Source: Oscillospiraceae bacterium
GTDB taxonomy: Bacteria; Bacillota; Clostridia; Oscillospirales; Oscillospiraceae
Direction of reading: 5' to 3'
DNA: 64,000 nucleotides
Assembly: GCA_017458065.1 (NCBI GenBank)
Contig: JAFTGD010000023.1
Span: forward strand, 1-64,000
The notes below the pieces were generated by a model. The model searched no databases and had not been told where the DNA came from. It saw only the letters and a list, made by a program, of their open reading frames with translations. Shown in pieces: positions 57,524-64,000 of this stretch. The position numbers were made by a program, and so were the translations under genes. Numbering within the stretch: the first letter of the stretch is position 1; the number at the start of each line of letters is the position of its first letter.

Positions 57524-57555
57524 CGAGGGCTGCTTCCGTTCGGAAGCAGCCCTCG
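57524..57555 (+). terminator. Terminator of the exported reductase gene
   Basis: CGAGGGCTGCTTCCG pairs perfectly with 57541-57555 over two bases, followed by TCTTGTTTGC. Confidence 0.85.
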
Positions 57556-57609
57556 TCTTGTTTGCTTATGCGGTTTTTGATGCTGTTCTTAGAAACCCAC
57601 CGGCAGGAT

Positions 57610-60414
57610 TCACGCCGATGGGTTCTTCTCGCTGAGTATTCTGGTAAGGGTTTTTATCATGACGTTGACGTCAACGGGCTTTGCGATGTGGGCGTTCATG
57701 CCGGCTTCCTCCGCCGCCTTGACGTCCTCGGCAAAGGCATTTGCTGTCATGGCGATGATCGGGATGTTTGCCAGCGCTTTGTCGTCCAGCCTGCGGATCT
57801 CCCTCGTCGCGGTATAGCCGTCCATCACGGGCATCTGGATGTCCATCAGGACCGCGCCATAGGTTCCCGGTTCGGAGGCCGCAACCCTGTCCACGGCGAG
57901 CTTGCCGTTTTCCGCCTTGTCCACGGTGAAGCCCATCTGCTCCAGGATCATGGCGGCGATCTCCATGTTAACGGGGTTGTCCTCCACCAGCAGGAGGCGG
58001 ATCTTCGTAAAGTCGACATCGGTCTTCTCCCCGGCGGGTTCTTCCTCTTCCCGTGTGCCGGGGATATCTTTTGCTTCCGCGAGGCGCAGCTTCAGCCGGA
58101 TGACAAATTCGGTGCCGCTGCCGGGCGCAGTCAGCACCTCAATGGTGCCGCCCATCAGGTCGACAATGCTCTTGGTGATGGCAAGGCCCAGGCCTGTCCC
58201 CTCAATCCCGCTGACGGTGGAGCTGCGCTCGCGCTCAAAGGCGTTGAACATCCTGTCGGCAAACTCTCTGGACATACCGATGCCGCTGTCCTTGACGCGG
58301 ATCTCATAGGATCCGTATCCGCTCTCTCCGCTGACGGTCTCCCAGAGGGAAACGGAGACGTCGCCGCCCTCCGGGGTAAACTTATAGGCGTTGCTGAGCA
58401 CGTTGAGGAGGATGCGGTTCAGGTTCTTCCTGTCGCACCAAACATAGGGGTGCTGAACCTGGGTGGTGAAAACGTGGAACTCCATCTCCTTCTGTTTCAT
58501 CTGCTCGGAGAAGAGATCCCGGATCCCGTCAAACACCGCGGACAGATCCGTCGGCAGGTATTCCAGCTCGATCTTGCCGCTCTCGATGCGGCTCATCTCA
58601 AGAATGTCGTTGATAAGCTCCAGCAGATGCTTGCTGGAGGCGTCGATCTTCTTCAGGTAATCATGGACCTCCGGCGAGGCGGGCTCCTTCATGGCCAGGT
58701 TGGTGTAGCCGATGATGGCGTTCATCGGGGTGCGGATATCGTGGGACATGTTGAACAGGAACTGGCTCTTCGCCAGGCTGCTCTCCACGGCGCGGATCTT
58801 GTCCCGCTCCGCCTCCTCATGCTTCCTGCGGACCAGCTCCTGCACGTACAGCATGATGATCAGCCCTGCAAAAATGATGATGCCCAGCACCGTGCCGCCC
58901 CGGACCAGCGTCAGGCGGATCTGCTCCAGGCTCTCTTTGGCGATCAGCAGTTTTGCCAGCCACATCATGGAGGTATAGATCAGCAGCGCAAAGAGCACGA
59001 TCCCCGAGACAGACATCCCGCTGTACTCCGTCAGCGTGCTGTGGTTGATTGTCCGCCAGTAGAAGATGAACCCCAGCAGGCACCACAGCGCTAGCAGAAG
59101 CAGGGCCTCGCTGCCCATGGCCTCCATCGCGGTCAGCCGCGGGACCAGCTGCACAATCACGAACACAGCCGAAATGGCCGTGCCGCCAAGCCCCGTCGCC
59201 GCAGTCGCCCGGTTCCCCTCGGACCTGGCGATCTTCCAGGCCGCCGCGGACGTATAGCCGAAGCCGACGATCGCGCCGAAGGAGGTCAGGTCCACAAACC
59301 AGTTCAGGGTGTTGCGCCCGAGCAGCGCGAGGACGATGGAGATCACCATGATAAACAGGATGCTGTAGGTCGTCTCAGAGAACTTTTCCGAGAGGATGCG
59401 GTCTTCCGCCATGGTGGACAGGACGCGGGTCGTGGCGCGATAGCCGCCGATGATGCCGGTCAGGATGGCTGCCACCGCCGTCACGGTCATCATCACAAGA
59501 CCGAAGGGCCCCATAATCGCCCTTGCGGCGTAGAAGGTGGGTACTGATGCAATCCCGCTCAGGCCGCCGAGCCCCCCGATATACGCCTGCCAGTCAGCAA
59601 AGCCGTCCGGGACAGCCGCCACGCTGACAAAGGTCATGGCGATATAGGCCAGGGCGGCCGCCAGAATGGATGCAGCGATAAGACGCTTCGACTTTCGAAT
59701 CGGGAACTTGAAGTGGGCCGTGTCAAAGGCTGTCACCTCAAAGCCGACAAAGGCCCAGGGCGCCATAATAACAATGCTGAAAACCGCGTATGGCCTGCTG
59801 ATGCTGCCCGTGCCGAAGGTATGCAGCGCGCCGTTTGCAACGGCGTGCGGAACGCAGGCCGCCCCGGTAACGACGATGCCGAGCAGCAGCACAACCGACA
59901 GGACGGTATGCAGCCGCTGCAGCATGGGCTTGGCTGTGACAAACAGAAGGCCTACCCCGGCCAGGACAAGGACGGAGACAAGCGTCTCGCTCAGGTAGAT
60001 CGTGTTGCCTGCCACGGTATAGCAGATGCCGTGCATCGCATCCCCCATCAGGGTCCGGATGATATAAAACAGCGCGGTGCCGTTGAGGAAGACGATGGTC
60101 AGATAAGAGAGGCACAGGAACCAGGAGCTCAAAAACGCGTGGTCGCGGCCGAAGGCCTCCTTGGTGTAGGAGTAGACACCGCCTGTGATGGAGCTCCGGC
60201 CCATGAGGTAGGAGAAGTTGGATCCGATGATCAGCATGATCAGCATGCCGACCGTCATGGCGATCAGCGTCCCCGCGGGGCCGGCCACCGGCAGGAAGGT
60301 GTTGCCGGGCATGGCAAAAACGCCCCAGCCGACCATGCAGCCGAAGGCCATTGCCCAGACATCTACCGGCGAGAGGTACCGGTCCAACGCCTTGCCGTTT
60401 TCCTGATGATCCAT
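57610..60414 (-). CDS. APC-type transporter fused to histidine kinase and receiver domain
   Basis: This 934-residue protein has three parts. Residues 1 to about 505 form an amino acid/polyamine (APC) transporter-like domain with about 13-14 membrane segments, including the helix-1 motif VGWGVFAMPGNTFL. A histidine kinase follows: H-box FLFNMSHDIRTPMNAIIGYT, NVLSNAYKFTPEGGDV, DSGIGMS and GTGLGLAITKSI. A receiver ends it, acceptor Asp in AVLMDIQMPVMDGYTA and MTANAFAED. The whole is probably a transceptor that senses, and may carry, an amino acid or amine. No output regulator is adjacent. Confidence 0.9.
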   Translation of the reverse strand: MDHQENGKALDRYLSPVDVWAMAFGCMVGWGVFAMPGNTFLPVAGPAGTLIAMTVGMLIMLIIGSNFSYLMGRSSITGGVYSYTKEAFGRDHAFLSSWFLCLSYLTIVFLNGTALFYIIRTLMGDAMHGICYTVAGNTIYLSETLVSVLVLAGVGLLFVTAKPMLQRLHTVLSVVLLLGIVVTGAACVPHAVANGALHTFGTGSISRPYAVFSIVIMAPWAFVGFEVTAFDTAHFKFPIRKSKRLIAASILAAALAYIAMTFVSVAAVPDGFADWQAYIGGLGGLSGIASVPTFYAARAIMGPFGLVMMTVTAVAAILTGIIGGYRATTRVLSTMAEDRILSEKFSETTYSILFIMVISIVLALLGRNTLNWFVDLTSFGAIVGFGYTSAAAWKIARSEGNRATAATGLGGTAISAVFVIVQLVPRLTAMEAMGSEALLLLALWCLLGFIFYWRTINHSTLTEYSGMSVSGIVLFALLIYTSMMWLAKLLIAKESLEQIRLTLVRGGTVLGIIIFAGLIIMLYVQELVRRKHEEAERDKIRAVESSLAKSQFLFNMSHDIRTPMNAIIGYTNLAMKEPASPEVHDYLKKIDASSKHLLELINDILEMSRIESGKIELEYLPTDLSAVFDGIRDLFSEQMKQKEMEFHVFTTQVQHPYVWCDRKNLNRILLNVLSNAYKFTPEGGDVSVSLWETVSGESGYGSYEIRVKDSGIGMSREFADRMFNAFERERSSTVSGIEGTGLGLAITKSIVDLMGGTIEVLTAPGSGTEFVIRLKLRLAEAKDIPGTREEEEPAGEKTDVDFTKIRLLLVEDNPVNMEIAAMILEQMGFTVDKAENGKLAVDRVAASEPGTYGAVLMDIQMPVMDGYTATREIRRLDDKALANIPIIAMTANAFAEDVKAAEEAGMNAHIAKPVDVNVMIKTLTRILSEKNPSA

Positions 60415-60571
60415 AGAGCCCCAAGCCCCTCCTTTTACCGCGAACTTTCTGCTTCGATATTACCACATTTTCAGTCTCTCCACAATCCCCGGAAATCGGC
60501 CTACAATACGGTCGGCACTTCTGCTTAGGGCCTATGTCACAGAATCAGGCTCAGAGGGTTTCCGTATGGTC

Positions 60572-61324
60572 TTATCTTCTTTCCATCTTCTTCATGGCTG
60601 CAACGGCCGTGCCATCGATCATCTGATACCGGTCCTCGGGCGGATACAGGCACCCGCCATAATAGATAGAGCGGTTGTTCACGGTCGAGGTGTCCATGAA
60701 GCTGCGGTGCACCGCGACATGAAGCTGGCCTGCGCCGGTCTCTTCCGCCACACGCCGGATGTTCCGCATCGTAATGCCCGCTCCGGGCAGAATCTGGATC
60801 CGGTCTCCGGCATAGTCCAGCATCTCGCGTATCGTGTCAGTCGCGTCGCTGACGTCCGGCGCCTGCCCGCTGGTCAGGATCCTCGTGATGCCGAGGTCGG
60901 CCAGCAGGTCGACCGCCTCCCTCCAGTCCGGGACCACGTCAATTGCCCGGTGAAATACGGTCTCTTTTCCCGCTTTCTGCGCGATTTCCGCTATTTGTCT
61001 CGTACGCTCCGGATCGATTCTCCCGTCCGCAGTCAGGAAGCCAAAGACCAGTCCGTCCGCTCCGTGCTCCAGCAGCAGCTGCGCATCCGCCAGGCACACT
61101 CGGAACTCCGTCTCCGTGTAGCAGAAGCCGCCTTCCCGAGGACGTACCATGGTCATAACCGAGATGTCTGTCTCCCGTTTTGCAACCAGCAGCGAGCCCA
61201 CAGTCGGTGTCAGGCCGCCGTGGAACAGGTTGCTGTTCAGTTCGACCCGGTCTGCCCCCGCTTTATAAGCCTCTATTACATCGTCCGCGCTGCCGCAGCA
61301 GACCTCCAATAAGATGTTTTTCAT
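60572..61324 (-). CDS. cutC: CutC family protein
   Basis: This 250-residue TIM-barrel protein matches CutC: LLEVCCGSADDVIEAYKAGA, RVELNSNLFHGGLTPTVGSL, VMTMVRPREGGFCYTETE, FHRAIDVVPDWREAVD, RILTSGQAPD and ILPGAGITMRNI. It was named for copper homeostasis but its biochemical role is unsettled. The ATG overlaps the stop codon of the acetyltransferase gene upstream (ATGA), so the two are co-translated. Confidence 0.93.
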   Translation of the reverse strand: MKNILLEVCCGSADDVIEAYKAGADRVELNSNLFHGGLTPTVGSLLVAKRETDISVMTMVRPREGGFCYTETEFRVCLADAQLLLEHGADGLVFGFLTADGRIDPERTRQIAEIAQKAGKETVFHRAIDVVPDWREAVDLLADLGITRILTSGQAPDVSDATDTIREMLDYAGDRIQILPGAGITMRNIRRVAEETGAGQLHVAVHRSFMDTSTVNNRSIYYGGCLYPPEDRYQMIDGTAVAAMKKMERR

Positions 61325-61908
61325 ATGCTCTCCTTTTCAAACTGTCCCGATGTCAGCTTAAACTGCAATTGATAGAACGTCGCGGGCAGAAGCTTCTTGT
61401 AGACCCCGGAGTAGAACGCCGCGATCGTCCCGTCGTCGTGCCATTTTTCGGTCGGGACCTCGAGAATGCGGTAATGCGCGCCGAAAACGCAGGAGGTGAC
61501 GCCGGTCTGCCGGTATCCGTTGCGCAGGTAGAACTGCAGCCGTTTCTCCCGCTGCCGGCGGTCTTCTTCGTCCTTTGCCTTCTCCGGGTCTTCCACTTCG
61601 CCGATGATGCATTCGGCCTCCGGGATCCTGAGCTGCCGGAGGAAGGCGGAACCGTAGCCCTGATCCCGGTGCTCCTCGGCAATGGCCAGATAGTCAAAGA
61701 GGTACCGGCTTCCCTGCCTGACGAAAAAGGCGTAGCCCAGCAGCTCGTCGCCCTCATACAGGCCAAAGCAGTCGTATTCCTCCCGTTCCCAGGACTTGCG
61801 CAGGGATGAGAGCGGGCGCAGCTCATTCCGGGCAAAGTCCTTTTTCATCCTCTGCCGGTACAGTTCTTCAATCTGATGAAATTCCGTCAGCCGTTTTGTC
61901 TGCAGCAT
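61321..61908 (-). CDS. GNAT family N-acetyltransferase
   Basis: This 195-residue protein has the GNAT acetyl-CoA motif in YLAIAEEHRDQGYGSAFLRQ, preceded by GLYEGDELLGYAFFV, and a later YLRNGYRQTGV. Substrate unknown. It precedes and overlaps cutC by four bases and lies 11 bases after the HTH-nuclease-like gene, suggesting a three-gene operon. Confidence 0.85.
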   Translation of the reverse strand: MLQTKRLTEFHQIEELYRQRMKKDFARNELRPLSSLRKSWEREEYDCFGLYEGDELLGYAFFVRQGSRYLFDYLAIAEEHRDQGYGSAFLRQLRIPEAECIIGEVEDPEKAKDEEDRRQREKRLQFYLRNGYRQTGVTSCVFGAHYRILEVPTEKWHDDGTIAAFYSGVYKKLLPATFYQLQFKLTSGQFEKESI

Positions 61909-61919
61909 TTTCTCACGCT

Positions 61920-62666
61920 CTACCTTTCCAGAAACCCTATATACTCGTCGAAGACGTTGAACAGCATGTCTCCCGAGCAGACCGGCAGCACGGCGTCCTG
62001 ATTGCCGATCTGGACAAAGTCAAAATACTCCCGCCGACGGGTCAGCACCAGGATCGGGACGACCTCATAGTCCGGCCCGAACAGGATCTCCAGGTAGGGG
62101 CAGTACTTTGCTGCCTGCTGGACCTCCTCCGGGTCGATTTTGTTCTTCATCTTAAACTCCAGCGAGAACACTCGCTCCTCCGTGATGATCAGCACATCGG
62201 CGTAGATCCTCACATGGCGCGACTGCTTCAGCCGCAGCTCAAAGGCAATCTCCCAGCCGAGGCAGCTCTCACCGAGCATCGCTTTGAGGTCGCCGAACAG
62301 GTTCACCACCGTTTCCCGGCAGTCCCGGAACGAATGAAACAGTCCCCTTGTGTCGTTCAGGTTCCGGGCGATGTTCAGGCAGCCCTCCTGCAGCCTCGCC
62401 ATCCACTCTTCTTCGGAGAGGTCGAGGAACTCCCCGACCGTCGAGTAATACCCGGCGAATTCCTGCAGGCCGGTATGCGGGCGGGCCTGCTTCACGATGC
62501 CGTGCCAGCGGTAATCCCGGTCCTGATAGCATAGCTCCTTCATCAGCGGCGAGCGGTAGAGAGCCTGATTGACCTCTTTCCGCTCCAGGCCCAGAAGGGC
62601 CGCAATGTCCTTCGCCTTGATTCCGTCATGGCGGCAGATCGCCGCACATATTTCCCGATCGTGCAT
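61920..62666 (-). CDS. HTH plus PD-(D/E)XK-like protein, function unknown
   Basis: I do not recognise a named family for this 248-residue protein. Residues 1-60 look like a winged helix (AAICRHDGIKAKDIAALLG). Near 155-180 the stretch YADVLIITEERVFSLEFKMK has the Asp and Glu-x-Lys spacing of PD-(D/E)XK nucleases. It ends in a segment (PILVLTRRREYFDF) that could be the closing strand of that fold. It may be a defence-type nuclease or a nuclease-like regulator. Start 62666 is chosen for GAGGG five bases ahead. Confidence 0.65.
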   Translation of the reverse strand: MHDREICAAICRHDGIKAKDIAALLGLERKEVNQALYRSPLMKELCYQDRDYRWHGIVKQARPHTGLQEFAGYYSTVGEFLDLSEEEWMARLQEGCLNIARNLNDTRGLFHSFRDCRETVVNLFGDLKAMLGESCLGWEIAFELRLKQSRHVRIYADVLIITEERVFSLEFKMKNKIDPEEVQQAAKYCPYLEILFGPDYEVVPILVLTRRREYFDFVQIGNQDAVLPVCSGDMLFNVFDEYIGFLER

Positions 62667-62780
62667 GTCGTCCCTCATCCGTCCATCTTGTCGCTGTTTT
62701 CCCGGATATTATACCCGACCGGACTGATTTTGTACACGTTTTTTGAATTCTTCCCGTGTGAAACGGGAAAACGACATCCA

Positions 62781-62822
62781 GCAGGAGGGCCCTGAATGCT
62801 TCACCGTTCAGGACCCTCCTGC
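62781..62822 (-). terminator. Long hairpin downstream of the flavoprotein relic
   Basis: GCAGGAGGGCCCTGAA pairs with 62807-62822 with one mismatch over ten bases. It lies on the minus-strand downstream side of the flavoprotein remnant and has no clear T-tract. Together with the relic at 62851-62967 it accounts for most of the gene-free stretch 62667-63016; I see nothing more in the rest. Confidence 0.5.
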
Positions 62823-62850
62823 TGCTCATTAATGGATTTGATTTGTGTTC

Positions 62851-62967
62851 TTACGCGATTGCAGTAGCGACAAGCTCTCCGGCCAGGTTGGAGATCTCGC
62901 CGCTCTCGGCATTCAGGACCAGAGGATCGGAACTCGAGAGAATGTTAGCGGCGTTCTCCGCGTCGAA
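62851..62967 (-). pseudogene. Short coding relic ending the flavoprotein locus
   Basis: On the minus strand 38 codons read FDAENAANILSSSDPLVLNA and then ESGEISNLAGELVATAIA before a TAA. The codon just before is an in-frame TGA where Trp would fit, and upstream of that the frame continues VYYNKDAR for a few codons. There is no start codon or ribosome binding site. It looks like a C-terminal tail of a larger protein, perhaps a flavoprotein related to the one at 63017; the family is not certain. Confidence 0.45.
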
Positions 62968-63016
62968 TCACCTGGCGTCTTTGTTGTAATACACACTTTG
63001 AATTTGTTTCTATGAA

Positions 63017-64000
63017 TTATTCTTTGAACTCACCCAGGATGCTCTTGGCGCAGAGCCAGCCGCCGACGCCGGACATGGCGACGGAGCCGAAGGGAGAGCA
63101 CTTGCCAAACTGGCCGATAAACATGTTCTCGCCGCAGAGGCCGCCCGCAGTGGTCCAGCCCGCGTACAGACCTGGGATCGCCTCATGCTCGGTATTGAGC
63201 ACCTGCATGTCCGCGTTTACGCGCAGGCCGGCCAGTGTCTTGCCGACCTGACCGCCGACGACAGCTGCATAGAAGGGGCCTTCGCTCAGCGGCGTGAGCC
63301 ACTCGGGCTTGTAAGGAACGGCGAGCACATCGTCATAGCCCTGCTCCACGATGCGGTTCCATTCCTCTGCGGCTTTTACCAGTGCCTCCGGCTTCATGCC
63401 GATCATGGGTGCCAGTTCCTCCAGTGTATCGGCGACCTTGATGGCGCCGCGGTCAATATGTGCCTGAAAATCCTCGTCCATATCCAGATGGCCGACGAAC
63501 TTCTTGCCGACCTCATTGGTGGCCTGGTAGAAGGTCTTGGGGTTGCAGCGGTTCACGCCGCCCCATGCGGTCTGCTGGAAGCCGTCCAGATAATCCCGGA
63601 ATTTGGAATCAAATATTACGCGGGAACGGTGATCGGGCGTGGCCATGGTGGTGGCCGTCATGGATTCGCCGCCGCCTGTAAAGGGAGAGCCGACGAAGTT
63701 GTCCTGCCCGGCATAGAACGGGATCAGGTTGCCCAGTACATCCACGCGCATATATGGATTGCAGATGATATCACGGGTAGGCTCAAAGAGGTAGTTGCAG
63801 AAGTTCCCGTTGCCGTCGCCCCAGTATTCGTCCAGGCCGTCTTCCCAGACGCAGAAGGAGTTGAAGCCGGAGATTGCGGCGCCCATGCCGACGCCCATGC
63901 GGATCGCCTCACCGGTGTGGGTGAAGATCGGGCCGCCCTGCACCGCGTACATATAGGCGGAGGGTGTGTACTTCTCCAGCATATCGAGGTTGCAGCCGAA
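63017..64000 (-). CDS. FAD-dependent fumarate-reductase-like flavoprotein, C-terminal part
   Basis: The gene enters from beyond the right edge; 327 codons are visible, in frame to the last base. The product resembles the FAD_binding_2 flavoproteins that include fumarate, urocanate and related C=C reductases: GGPIFTHTGEAIRMGVGMGA, ELAPMIGMKPEALVKAAEEW, LAGLRVNADMQVL and the FAD end motif GLYAGWTTAGGLCGENMFIG (20 residues) with a final GSVAMSGVGGWL. The N-terminal FAD site and any signal peptide lie outside. It may be a respiratory-type reductase like the exported enzyme at 54988. Confidence 0.85.
   Translation of the reverse strand, partial: FGCNLDMLEKYTPSAYMYAVQGGPIFTHTGEAIRMGVGMGAAISGFNSFCVWEDGLDEYWGDGNGNFCNYLFEPTRDIICNPYMRVDVLGNLIPFYAGQDNFVGSPFTGGGESMTATTMATPDHRSRVIFDSKFRDYLDGFQQTAWGGVNRCNPKTFYQATNEVGKKFVGHLDMDEDFQAHIDRGAIKVADTLEELAPMIGMKPEALVKAAEEWNRIVEQGYDDVLAVPYKPEWLTPLSEGPFYAAVVGGQVGKTLAGLRVNADMQVLNTEHEAIPGLYAGWTTAGGLCGENMFIGQFGKCSPFGSVAMSGVGGWLCAKSILGEFKE

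Overview
The window looks like a chromosomal segment of a strictly anaerobic, GC-rich member of the Clostridia, most like Oscillospiraceae-type gut bacteria. This is inferred from two glycyl radical enzymes (GREs) with activases, ferredoxin-rich oxidoreductases, DUF4317, a YugP-type zinc peptidase and the low-GC-Firmicute style of ribosome binding sites and promoters. I see no rRNA, tRNA, CRISPR array or intact insertion sequence.

Layout. 1-4.7 kb is a patchwork: a type I restriction-modification locus (hsdM, start of hsdS), a glgB C-terminal relic, short tandem repeats, a PBECR4 nuclease-like protein and an acetyltransferase. 4.9-11.1 kb is a four-gene minus-strand operon (NhaC-family transporter, aldo/keto reductase, GRE, activase) whose 5' leader is a textbook lysine riboswitch followed by a terminator hairpin. 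11.2-15.3 kb carries DUF4317 and a large ferredoxin/GltD-like flavoprotein. 15.4-29.5 kb is a divergent CoA-thioester degradation cluster around a FadR-like GntR regulator with FadR-consensus operators at both promoters: on the minus side a 3-hydroxyacyl-CoA dehydrogenase/hydratase fusion, thiolase, two nitronate monooxygenase-like flavoproteins, a crotonase and a CoA-transferase; on the plus side an acyl-CoA ligase, a crotonase, a phytoene-desaturase-like flavoprotein and a ferredoxin-type reductase. No acyl-CoA dehydrogenase or ETF gene is present.

29.7-33.7 kb holds housekeeping genes and a sodium symporter. 33.8-48.0 kb is a sulfur-assimilation region: metY; an AraC-type response regulator with an ABC importer and siroheme synthase; convergently a GRE, its activase, siroheme sulfite-reductase-like proteins, TusA, a ThiS-like carrier ending GGGC, a ThiF-like E1 and a JAMM peptidase; and a YeiH-type transporter with a leader peptide containing Cys-Cys-Cys. 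Three promoters here share pairs of the same 11-bp site spaced 20 bp apart. I infer one regulon in which a GRE releases sulfite from an organosulfur compound, the reductase makes sulfide, and a protein thiocarboxylate feeds MetY to make homocysteine.

48.1-64 kb contains an orphan AbiEi-like antitoxin with its operator, a broken histidine kinase fused by deletion to a DUF2318 gene, a copper-handling membrane fusion, a CobW GTPase, a PucR regulator divergent from a Tat-exported flavinylated enoate-reductase-like enzyme, an unusual APC transporter-histidine kinase-receiver fusion, cutC, an acetyltransferase, a possible nuclease, and the end of a fumarate-reductase-like flavoprotein cut by the window edge.
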